Assembly: GCF_001584325.1 (NCBI RefSeq)
Contig: NZ_LSAZ01000041.1
Location: 310,001 to 374,000, forward strand
Source of the DNA: Bacillus nakamurai
GTDB taxonomy: Bacteria > Bacillota > Bacilli > Bacillales > Bacillaceae
Length of the DNA stretch: 64,000 nt
Reading direction: 5' to 3'
A program made the translations under genes and the position numbers. Below are positions 49,401-56,900 of the stretch, one piece after another. Below the pieces are notes generated by a model, which saw only the letters and a list, made by a program, of their open reading frames with translations, was not told the DNA's origin and did not search any database. Numbering within the stretch: the first letter of the stretch is position 1; each line of letters opens with the position of its first letter.

Positions 49401-52351
49401 CCGAATGGGATCAGATAGAGGGCGCCGTGGATCTGACCGGATGCGGGGGCGAAGCAGAGCACTTACAAGGGATCAGTTGGCTTCAGAAACTGATTGAGAA
49501 CAGCCGCCGTCAGGGACGTTCAGTAACGCTTTTAAGCGTTACGAAAGGCTTGGAGCGTTTTCAGCAGGAGAAGGTCCAGCTGTCGGGAGCAGCGAAAAGC
49601 GGGCTGTACCGAATGCTGCAAAGTGAATACAAAAACCTGACATCAAGGCACATGGATGCAGATCCTTTTACGGAGCAAGAGGTGCTGGCCAAGCAAATTG
49701 CGGATGAATTTTTTGCCGGCAGCACTGAGCCGGAAGTCTGCTATCGAAACGGGCAAAGATACCGGGCATGCTTTCGAGAAATACCGATGGATGAGAAAGC
49801 TGAGTTAAAGCCCGCTCCGTTTCCGAAAGACCGCGTGCTTCTGATTACAGGAGGGACGAGAGGACTGGGGCTCTTATGCGCCCGCCATTTTACAGAAAAG
49901 CACGGCGTGAAAAAAGTAGTGCTGACAGGACGGGAGCTGCTTCCTCCGCGTGAGGAGCGGGCATCCTTCAAAACGGCAAACACGCCGCTCGCAGAGAAGA
50001 TACAGGCGATTGAAGAGCTTGAAGCGAAAGGCGTACAAGTAACGGTGCTGAATATGACACTGTCTGACCGCGATGCCGTACAAGCCGGTATCGAAACCAT
50101 CCGGCGCACGATGGGGCCGATTGGCGGCGTCATTCACTGTGCGGGATTGGTAAATACAACAAATCCCGCGTTTATCAGGAAGACGGCCGAAGATATACAA
50201 GAGGTGCTGGAACCGAAAATCGCCGGTGTTCAAACATTAAGCAGCCTGCTCACAAACGAACCTTTGCAATTTTTTGTCTTATTTTCATCGGTATCGGCCG
50301 TCATTCCGGCACTTGCCTCCGGCCAATCGGATTATGCAATGGCAAATGCGTACATGGACTATTTCGCGGCGGCTCATCAAGATCAATACCCGATGGTCAG
50401 CATTCAGTGGCCGAATTGGAAAGAAACCGGATTGGGGGAAGTCCGTACAGAAAGCTTAAAGCAAACCGGACTGTTAGGTTTGACAAATGCGGAAGGGCTT
50501 AAGCTTTTAGACCGCATCTTATCGGAAAACATCACTCCCGCGGTTCTTCCGGCAGTCATTCATGCAGACGGATGGAACCCTGATAGGCTGTTAGATCAGG
50601 AGAACATACGAGAAGCAAAAGACAGCGTGTATAACGGAACGGTGAAACAAACTGCAGGCTCAAGTCTTCTCACAGATACAAAAGCTTGGCTTGTGAAACT
50701 GTTTTCCGATGAGCTGAAAATCGCTCCGGATGAACTGGAAACTGATGAACCGTTCCAGGATTACGGAGTGGATTCCATTATATTAGCCCAGCTTTTACAG
50801 CAAATGAATCAGGCGCTTAAAGAGGATTTAGATCCATCCGTTTTATATGAGCATCCGACGATTGACGCGTTTGCAGCATGGCTTGTCTCCAATCAGCAGC
50901 CAGTGTTTACAGAACGGCAAGAGACTGAAACAACAAAACAGCAGCCAGCCGTCCAAGCGGTGAACGATGCCCTTGAGCGTAAGACGCGAGCAGAAGACAT
51001 CGCTGTCGTTGGTCTAAGCTGCCGTTTTCCGGGAGCGGAATCTCTTGAACAATATTGGAACCTGCTGTCTGGAGGCCGATCTGCGATAAGCGCAGTGCCT
51101 GCTGAACGTTTTGGGTATCCAAATGAGTTTGTTGCGGGAATGATTGACGGCATGGATCGCTTTGATTCCGAATTCTTTTTCATACCGGAGAACGATGCGA
51201 AGGCGATGGACCCCCAAGCATTGGCGGTATTAGAAGAGAGCTTAAGGCTTTGGTGCCACGCCGGCTATACCCGTGAAGAAATAAAGGGCATGCAGGCCGG
51301 TGTGTATATCGGCGGACGCAGCCAGCATCATCCTGATCAAGAAAGTCTTGCTAAGACCCGCAATCCGATCGTCGCGGGCGGACAAAACTATTTAGCCGCA
51401 AATGTGTCTCAATTTTTTGATCTGCGCGGACCGAGCATCGTGCTGGATACGGCTTGTTCATCGGCGCTGGTCGGTATGAACATGGCCGTTCAGGCACTAA
51501 GAAACGGTGATATCGAAGCAGCCGTAGTGGGCGGCGTCAGCCTGCTACATACAGATGCGGCGCACCGGATGTTCCAGGAGCGCGGGCTATTAAGCAAGAA
51601 CCCGTCATTCCATGTGTTTGACAAACGGGCAGGCGGCGTGGTCTTGGGAGAAGGCGTCGGCATGGTGCTGTTAAAGACGGTAAGCCAAGCGCAAAAAGAC
51701 GGTGATTCCATATACGCTGTCATTAAGGCCGCTGCTATTAATAATGACGGCCGGACGGCAGGGCCGTCTGCACCTAATTTGCAGGCGCAAAAAGACGTGA
51801 TGCAAACCGCGCTTGAAAAAAGCGGTAAAAAACCGGAAGACATCACCTACATTGAAGCAAACGGATCAGGATCAGCGGTGACAGATTTACTTGAGCTGAA
51901 GGCGATCCAGTCCGTATACCGCTCTGACAATCACGTGCCGTTAGGAATAGGCTCCATTAAGCCGAACATCGGGCATCCGCTGTGCGCAGAAGGCATCGCC
52001 AGTTTTATAAAAGCCGTTTTAATGCTGAAGCATAAAGAAACGGTTCCGTTTTTGTCAGGAGACGAACCGATGCCGTATTTTAATATAAAAGAAACCGATT
52101 TTTATTTTCATAAAAAAGCCGGCACATGGGATGCAAAAAGACCGGCCGCAGCCATTAACTGTTTTGCCGACGGCGGGACAAACGCCCACGTCATAGTGGA
52201 AGCATGGCAGGAGGAAGATCACGCCATAGAGAAAAGACAGCCGCTGCCCGTACCGCCATTAAGACGGAAGGCAGTATCAGAAAACACGGCTCACCCATTA
52301 AAAGAGACAGAGCTTCCTGCGAAAAAAATGTTTTGGAAAACATTCAATTGA
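38930..52351 (+). CDS. baeL: BaeL, trans-AT PKS megasynthase with the beta-branching module
   Basis: This protein is 4473 residues from GTG 38930, which lies 6 bp after TGGAGG and 1 bp after the baeJ stop; earlier in-frame ATGs lie inside baeJ. Domains: split-module DH (H20-x3-G24-x4-P29); ACP S344; KS1 C592; DH H1061 and D1230/H1234; KR TGGAGGLG 1499-1506, Y1642/N1646; ACP S1794; KS2 C2067; tandem ACPs S2601 and S2737; KS3 C2999; KR T3640-G3647, Y3802/N3806; ACP S3949; KS0 C4176 with N4311 in place of the HGTGT histidine. The two tandem ACPs share GMDSITGLEW with Trp six residues after the serine (W2607, W2743), the flag of ACPs recognised by HMG-synthase cassettes. Their module has no KR, leaving the beta-ketone that BaeG needs. 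The C-terminal KS0 pairs with the DH of BaeM. Confidence 0.95.
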   Translation: MKNFNKQITLSLKNPFIFHHAVYGQKVLPGLAYIDMIYQIFKERGYSYAELQLRHLSIYQPLIAKEDTAIKLTIDCTEVKEGRWKIAAKGKELSGGRLSSEENIYVKAEMHLVSPAVFHDTLDLSQIKHGAERTVNLDELYEQCRSQELVHSGYMKAEGNVFEGADGVTLDLSLGKDAIDQAQGFLFHPTLIDGSGVGANKLISSLLNGEKRLFLPLFYESFTASDPLQAGCITRIKRSSLRQEKELIYITLEFFNVSGQKVAELKDFTSKLVRGAELINTNRKPEAKPSPPADGLPEVSASLEGENPYEEAEQYVSKLMAEKMEKTIEQIDTQAGYYEMGLTSSGLLDVVETISEKIGETLSPTLLFEYTTVAELAAFLTKEYGKHFTASPVLPEKKSEPAVMKPEIGQSSVLKDEDIAIIGMAGRYPKAENIHEFWENLKEGKNCVSEIPKSRWDWRRFENVESPSGKKISKWGGFIDDPDCFDPQFFRITPREAETMDPQERLFLQTCWETIEDAGYTPKTLAEPRGRNKRQRVGVFAGVMHKDYTLVGAEASSEDHVFPLSLNYAQIANRVSYFCNFHGPSMAVDTVCSSSLTAVHLALESIRRGECETAIAGGVNLSLHPNKYLTYGLWDMFSTDGLCHTFGKDGDGYVPAEGLGAVLLKPLKQAVKDGDRIYAVVKGSAVNHVGAVSGISVPSPVAQADLIETCLDKAGIDPRTVSYIEAHGTGTSLGDPIEIQGLVKAFRQYTQDKQFCSIGSVKSNMGHAESAAGISGLSKVVLQLHHKTLVPSLHSEELNPYLDFKQSPFYVQHQTEAWQQPVVTENGKETVYPRRAGISSFGATGSNVHIILEEFVPNESEQKKTEPSENETFIIPLSARNEERLQAYAAKLSEFLQPGLPLRDAAYTLQIGREQMEERVVFIAEDMTQLIEQLKAFLLGEETSRCWRGRADKDKRKELAPGSIHHLLSDGGLELIAERWAGGGTLDWNLLYGENKPNRISLPTYPFEKTRYWVPQAEKKEKTQELTAAILHPLLHQNVSNMSGVRFRSSFSGAEFFLKDHIVKNERTLPGAAYLEMVRTAVEQAAETREEGIIRLKHIVWIRPFTAAEESAELYLRLYHEENGEMSYEIYKEPDHSEQEPVLYAQGSAAFVQEEEPGGIEIEKLKESRRLITPAECYEAYKQMGIEYGDAHKAVTEMYAGENEVLAKLSLPFAAAHTKDQFILHPSLLDAAFHATIGLKLEKGGIDRNPMLPFALEQIDIFRGCESDMWVSITYSGESKPGDAVQKLDIDLCDDHGNVCVKMTGYSARTIETEKTETLLFEHVWEEKTASQVKAPIHYKAHHVMISDRFTEQINNIKADFSCTVLHDDQKSADERFEACALQAFEAVQQILSSKSGGRELIQIVVPAEADTQLLSGLTGLLKTAALENPNLTCQLIEQEPGIKAGVLAEHLTESSFCPDDKHIRYQNGKRFTAEWKETGLERFGTEKPWKDKGVYLITGGAGGLGFLFAREIAQNTKEAVLILTGRSSLDDQKKAQLQELSALGAHAVYKQTDITEKQEIQSLAEDIQKQYGGLHGIIHSAGMIKDNYILKKQQGEIRDVLAPKVAGLVHLDEATKHIPLDFLILFSSGAGSAGSAGQADYAMANAFMNAFSEKRNRQLAANERYGRTLSVCWPLWKDGGMKVDAETEAMLTKESGMVPMKTENGFQALYRAWAAKKAQVMVTEGFSAKIRAFLRKTASDQKAVKSTNLSAGKEEMIKEKAEHYLKNVLSEVIKLPVSRIDAKAPMEDYGIDSIMIMHLTGRLEKSFGSLSKTLFFEYQNIESLTQYFIEAHRDTLLDILGVETEEPVSAEPAAPAKTEVRPASFQAKGKKGFARPRTEASEKQPQPEREDIAIIGVSGRYPQAENLQEFWKNLKEGRDCITEIPRERWDHSLYYDADKDKEGKTYGKWGGFLKDVDKFDPQFFHISPREAKMMDPQERLFLQCVYETMEDAGYTRENLNKKAGDPLGANVGVYVGVMYEEYQLYGAEEQARGKSLALTGNPSSIANRASYVFGFNGPSMALDTMCSSSLTAIHLACQSIRNGECEAAFAGGVNVSIHPNKYLMLGQNRFLSSKGRCESFGEGGDGYVPGEGVGAVLLKPLSKAKADGDHIYGLIKGTAVNHDGKTNGYSVPNPNAQAAVIKRALRDAGADPRAVSYIEAHGTGTSLGDPIEITGLTKVFSEKTQDKQFCAIGSAKSNIGHCESAAGIAGLTKVLLQMKYKQLAPSLHSKTLNPNIDFLNTPFKVQQTLEEWKRPVIKENGESAEYPRIAGFSSFGAGGVNAHIVIEEYEEEKDTAFGAQHPVMIVLSAKNEERLQQRANRLLDAIRSGRYQESDLSRIAYTLQIGREAMEDRLGLIVRNLRELEEKLSEFTSGKDSIDQLYRGQVKQNKDTMALFAADEDMERTIEAWLAKGKAAKVLELWVKGLPLNWNRLYQTGKPRKISLPAYPFAKDRYWIDKSADMPSERQIEKRPEPIPPAAVVKPAIEALPVNETVSRKPTHIALQPLSRAEPQRAAQPVNHSPVSAEALSEELTASLADVLYMDLHDIDQDDTFIDIGMDSITGLEWIKAVNKTYGTSITVTKVYDYPTIRQFAAFLKDELGAETAVGHAEAVPEEIPAQEKPANISLQPLTEPQAVQVQPEADIREAMSETAASAETAEPIEVLYDELSKALADVLYMEPHEADIDEAFIDLGMDSITGLEWVKAVNKRYGTDCNVTKVYDYPTIRQFADFLRSELAGSGRKKQAPPEHPPELKKEAAPPEKKPVQPIQIMVQKERDTAPVNMAPKEERQDAIAIVGMSGKYPDAPDLSKYWDNLVQAKNSIREIPLSRWDVNKYYDPALNKKGKVYCKSIGVLDDIEEFDPLFFNISPSEAELMDPQHRIFLQEGYKAFEDAGYNARTLNGKKCGVYVGIMNNEYGMMLNKHQSGGSATGNSFSIAAARLPYYLNLKGPAIPIDTACSSSLVGTHLARQALLNHEIDMALVGGVTLYLTPESYISMCEAGMLSPDGQCKAFDNSANGFVPGEGAGALVLKRLKDAEADQDHIYGVIIGSGINQDGKTNGITAPSAKSQMDLEREVYEAHNIHPESISYAEMHGTGTKQGDPIELEALSSIFKEKTDRKQFCAIGSVKSNIGHTSAAAGVASVQKVLMSMKHQTLVPTLHFNTPNEHFAFDESPLYVNTELKHWESGDTPRRACVSSFGYSGTNAHLVIEEYQPKRRGNRQPDETNIFVLSAKKEPQLKAYAESMKDFAKASGELNLSDMAYTLQTGRDAMDYRLAVTADSKEELIRRLTDFIDGKTSEGVYSAHVKSAKSDIKRFETDGDLKQLLESWFHKKKWSNIAELWAKGLQVDWDRLYSGGKPRRISLPAYPFAKEPYWLPQPKAGLQEDGNMRETRLLQKHWTPCQIQSIKSKNGQTVILLADQKTMELAEETAKHFAESAILDIESADDAHAEWDQIEGAVDLTGCGGEAEHLQGISWLQKLIENSRRQGRSVTLLSVTKGLERFQQEKVQLSGAAKSGLYRMLQSEYKNLTSRHMDADPFTEQEVLAKQIADEFFAGSTEPEVCYRNGQRYRACFREIPMDEKAELKPAPFPKDRVLLITGGTRGLGLLCARHFTEKHGVKKVVLTGRELLPPREERASFKTANTPLAEKIQAIEELEAKGVQVTVLNMTLSDRDAVQAGIETIRRTMGPIGGVIHCAGLVNTTNPAFIRKTAEDIQEVLEPKIAGVQTLSSLLTNEPLQFFVLFSSVSAVIPALASGQSDYAMANAYMDYFAAAHQDQYPMVSIQWPNWKETGLGEVRTESLKQTGLLGLTNAEGLKLLDRILSENITPAVLPAVIHADGWNPDRLLDQENIREAKDSVYNGTVKQTAGSSLLTDTKAWLVKLFSDELKIAPDELETDEPFQDYGVDSIILAQLLQQMNQALKEDLDPSVLYEHPTIDAFAAWLVSNQQPVFTERQETETTKQQPAVQAVNDALERKTRAEDIAVVGLSCRFPGAESLEQYWNLLSGGRSAISAVPAERFGYPNEFVAGMIDGMDRFDSEFFFIPENDAKAMDPQALAVLEESLRLWCHAGYTREEIKGMQAGVYIGGRSQHHPDQESLAKTRNPIVAGGQNYLAANVSQFFDLRGPSIVLDTACSSALVGMNMAVQALRNGDIEAAVVGGVSLLHTDAAHRMFQERGLLSKNPSFHVFDKRAGGVVLGEGVGMVLLKTVSQAQKDGDSIYAVIKAAAINNDGRTAGPSAPNLQAQKDVMQTALEKSGKKPEDITYIEANGSGSAVTDLLELKAIQSVYRSDNHVPLGIGSIKPNIGHPLCAEGIASFIKAVLMLKHKETVPFLSGDEPMPYFNIKETDFYFHKKAGTWDAKRPAAAINCFADGGTNAHVIVEAWQEEDHAIEKRQPLPVPPLRRKAVSENTAHPLKETELPAKKMFWKTFN
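46640..47260 (+). other. Tandem beta-branching ACPs within baeL
   Basis: Two ACPs about 136 codons apart both read LADVLYM..., D.GMDSITGLEW.KAVNK.YGT and KVYDYPTIRQFA. The tryptophan six residues after the modified serine is the reported recognition feature for HMG-synthase beta-branching. Doubling of such ACPs is common and is thought to raise flux. A Pro/Glu/Ala-rich linker separates them. Confidence 0.85.
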
Positions 52352-55300
52352 GAGAGGAGTGGGAAGAAATGATAACGGAGAAAATCAATATCTCATTAGA
52401 TCACCCTATCATGAGAGGCCATAAGGTTTTTGGTGAAGCGTTATTACCCGGCCTTGCTTATATCGATTTGATGTATCAAGTATTTCAAGAGCACGGATGC
52501 ACGTATAATGAACTCGAACTGAAACACGTGACGATTTATCAGCCTTTAACCGTCAGTGAAACGGATAAAATCATTCTGACCATTCAATGTTCAGAAAGCG
52601 GAGATGGAAAGTGGTCCATCTCCCTTTCAGGGCAGAAACAGGCAGGGGATGAGCTGTCAGAGCCAATCCTATATGCGACGGCCGAAATGCATAAAAGAGC
52701 TGCAATCACGTTTGATGAAACCATTGACTTCAACGTTTGGAAACAATCAGCGCGCTCCTCTGATCTGAATGATATGTACGATCGCTGTCTGGGCCATGAC
52801 TTGGCGCATTCCGGCATGATGAAATCAAGCGGGCGGCTGTATGAAACGGACAACAGCGTGCTGATTGATCTGTCAGCTGAAGACGGAAAGGACGCTTTTT
52901 TGTTCCACCCGGCTCTGCTGGATGCAAGCGGCATAGGGGCAAGCGGTTTGCTCGCTGAAACTAACCGGCTCCACCTGCCCTTATACTATGAATCGTTTAC
53001 GGCCGCGGACACTCTGCAAACAGAGTGCGCGGCGCTTATCCGGTCTTCGGCCGTCCGCCAAGAAAAAGAACTCACATATATGACAATTGAGTACTTTAAC
53101 AAATCCGGACAAAAGGTGGCCGAGCTCAAAAATTTTGCAGGAAAAGCAGTGCGTGACAAAAAAGCCGTGCACACAGAACAAGCGGGACAGCCAAAGGAGA
53201 AAACAAGTGAGCCGGAAAGCGCGGACGAGAAAGAAATCATCCTTTTCCTGCGCAAGCTCTTGGCCGAAAAACTGGACCGGCCCGCAGAAAAGCTGGATAT
53301 CCTTGCCGGCTACTACGAGCTTGGTCTGGATTCTTCCTCCTTGCTTGAAATTGTTCAGGACATCAGCATGAAGACGGGCGCAGCCCTTGCGCCTACGCTT
53401 CTCTTTGAATACACAAACATAAAAGAACTGGCAGCCTATCTGAAAGAAACGGTTTCATTTGAAGGGGCGGAGATTGCCCAGTGTAAGCCTTCTTTTGAAG
53501 CCGAACCGGCAGATTATGAAAAAGCCGGAGACATCGCGATTATCGGAATGGCCGGCCGTTATCCGAAAGCGAAAAATGTGGACGAGTTTTGGGAAAACCT
53601 AAAGGCAGGAATTGATTGCATCACTGAAGTTCCGAAGTCCCGCTGGGATTGGCGGACATATGCAGACGTAACGTCTCCGTCAGGAAAAACAGTGTCAAAA
53701 TGGGGCGGTTTTATCGAGGATGCCGACTGCTTCGATCCGCAGTTTTTCAGAATATCGCCGCGTGAAGCAGAAACGATGGACCCGCAAGAACGCCTGTTTT
53801 TAGAAACGTGCTGGGAAACGATTGAAGACGCGGGTTATACGCCTAAGACGCTGGGCGGGAACGAAAGGAAAAAACACCCGGTCGGCGTATTTGCGGGTGT
53901 GATGCATAAGGATTACTCATTGATCGGCGCAGAGCAATTATCGGAAGCAAACCCGTTTCCCGTCTCGCTTAATTATGCACAAATCGCCAACAGGGTGTCC
54001 TATTACTGTGATTTCCACGGGCCGAGCATCGCGGTTGATACGGTATGCTCCTCGTCATTGACAGCCGTTCACTTGGCTGTTGAAAGCATCCGCAGCGGGG
54101 AATGTGAAGCAGCGTTAGCAGGTGGCGTAAACCTGTCTTTGCATCCGGCGAAATATATCAGCTACGGAAGCGTGGGCATGCACTCAAGTGACGGGCGGTG
54201 CCGCACGTTTGGCGAAGGAGGGGACGGCTACGTTTCCGGAGAGGGTGTCGGTGCGGTATTACTGAAGCCTTTACAGAAAGCCGAACAAGACGGCGACCGG
54301 ATTTATGCCGTGATTAAAGGAAGCGCCGTTAACCATGTAGGAAAAGTAAGCGGAATTACCGTCCCGAGCCCTGCGGCACAGGCAGATGTCATTGAGGCAG
54401 GGCTGAAAAAAGCGGGTGTCAGCCCTCGGACCGTCAGCTATGTGGAAGCCCATGGAACGGGAACTTCGTTAGGCGATCCGATTGAAATTGAAGGACTGGC
54501 AAAAGCATTCAGCCGAGGGACGCAGGATAAGCAATTTTGCTCAATCGGTTCAGTGAAATCAAATATCGGCCATGCCGAGTCTGCGGCCGGCATCAGCGGA
54601 TTAACGAAAGCGGTGCTGCAGCTTCATCATAAAACGCTTGTGAAGTCCTTGCACTCCGCGGAATTAAATCCGTATGTAAAGCTTGATCAATCACCTTTTT
54701 ACGTGCAGCAAGAAACAGCTCCGTGGAAAAAGCCGAAAGCTGAAGAGAACGGAAAAGTGACTTATTACCCGCGCCGTGCCGGACTCAGTTCCTTCGGAGC
54801 ATCTGGCTCAAATGCGCATATCATCTTAGAAGAATACATTCCGCCTGCACATCAAGGCGCCGTATTAGAAAACGAAGTATGCAAGATTATTCCGCTTTCA
54901 GCGAGAAATAAAGACAGGCTTTCAGCGTATGCGAAAAAGCTTGCCCGGTCACTGCCTGAAAAAGCGTCAATTTCTGAAATTGCCTATACGCTCCAAACAG
55001 GCCGTGAAGCAATGGAGGAACGAGTTGTCTTTTTCGTAAAAGACATTGATGATCTAAAGCAAAAGCTGAACGATTTCGCAAACGGAAAAGAAAACATTCC
55101 AGACTGCTGGCGCGGACAAGCCGAAATGCCGGAGCTTTCCGCAAGCGCCCCCGCTCCTGAAACGGATAATGTGAGACTGCTTGCCGAGTCATGGGCGGAA
55201 GGGAAACATGTGGATTGGAGCAAGCGGTACGGCAAACATAAGCCGCTGAAAATCAGCGTTCCAACTTACCCGTTTGCAAAAGAGCGCTATTGGATTCCGC

Positions 55301-56900
55301 AGCAAAAGCAGCAAGAAAAAAGTCCGTCAGGCATTGTGTTACACCCGCTTTTACAGCAGAATACATCAGATTTTTCACAGCAGCGTTTCACTTCTGTTTT
55401 TACGGGAGATGAGTTTTTCCTTTCTGACCATGTCGTAGACGGCAAAAAGATATTGCCGGGTGTCGCCTATTTGGAAATGGCCGGAGAGGCTGTGAAAAAA
55501 GCGGCGGGCGCGAAGGAAAAATATCAATGCATCTCACTCAAAAATGTTGTCTGGGTCCGTCCGATTATCATTGAAAACGAACCGAAGAAAATACATATTG
55601 CCCTTTATCCTGAGGATAACGGAGAGATTACCTATGAAATATACAGTGAAGCGGAAGGAAGAGGTGAAGACCCCGTCATTCACAGCCAAGGCGAAGCCGT
55701 CATTACAGTCGCCGAAGAAGTACAGTTAGATATCGCGTCTTTACAGGCGCAATGCGGTTTGGAGACGGTAACGGCAGATGAGTGCTATGATGCATTTCAC
55801 AAGATTGGGCTTGATTACGGAGCAGCTTATCGGGGCGTTCAGAAATTGCTGATCGGAGAAGACCGATTGCTCGCCAACATCTCGCTTCCGTCTGCCGTAC
55901 AAGCGAGCAAACAGCAATATACGCTTCATCCGAGCATAATGGATGCGGCTTTTCACGCCTCCATCGGCTTGCTTGTCCGCTCGATTCATGACAATGCTAA
56001 AAGCCATCAGCTCTCTTTGCCGTTCGCGTTGCAGGAGGTGGAAGTGCTCGGTGAGTGTCCGGAAGATGTATGGTCATATATCCGCTACAGTGAAGGCAGC
56101 AAAGCAGATGACAAAGTAAGAAAATTTGACATCGATATTTGTGATGATACCGGTACGGTTTATGTAAGGATGAAAGGCGCGTCTGTCCGGGCGCTTGACA
56201 ACACCCAAACCGGTCAGCCGCCCGTCGGCCATACGATGATGATTTCCGCTTGGGAGCCGATTGCTGAACGATTCGGCGAAGCCAAAACGCTCAGAGGACA
56301 AGCTGCAGTATTTGGAGGAACCGAATCCCAGCGCACGCATATCAAACGGCATCTGCCAAACGCAGCGTTTTTGCCTATCAGAAGCACGGATGATATCACC
56401 TCCATGACGAAAATGCTCGAAGCATCAGAATGGGAACAGATCATCTGGGTCGCTCCGCAGGCCGATTCAGCGGACAGTCTCAAAGAGCAGGAACGCAACG
56501 TTTTTCATATATTTAAGCTGATGAAAGCCTTGCTTACATTGGGATACGGGGAGAAAAACCTAAACTGGTTCTTTGTCACGGAGGAATCCCAGCCGTTTTG
56601 CGAACATGACGGCGCAAATCCATCCCAAGCCGCCATTTGCGGCCTTGCGGGAACGATGGCGAAAGAATATCCGCATTGGAATATCCGCGTGATTGATACG
56701 GAGAAAGACGGCATCTGGCCGATCAGCGATGTCATTTCCCTGCCTGCTGAGAAAAACGGGCAAATTTGGGCGTACCGCCATCAGCAGCTGTTCGAGCGGC
56801 AATTGATTCCGCTCGCAAACGTTCCGAAAAACGGCTCGTTATATAAAACAGGCGGCGTATATGTCGTCATCGGAGGCGCCGGTTATCTCGGCGAGGCATG
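49200..56900 (+). repeat. Second copy of the large intragenic duplication
   Basis: This is the counterpart of the block at about 35.7-43.5 kb. It includes the end of baeL, the baeL/baeM junction and the first third of baeM. The second copy differs mainly in its last KR, which is degenerate and followed by a methyltransferase rather than directly by an ACP. Confidence 0.7.
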
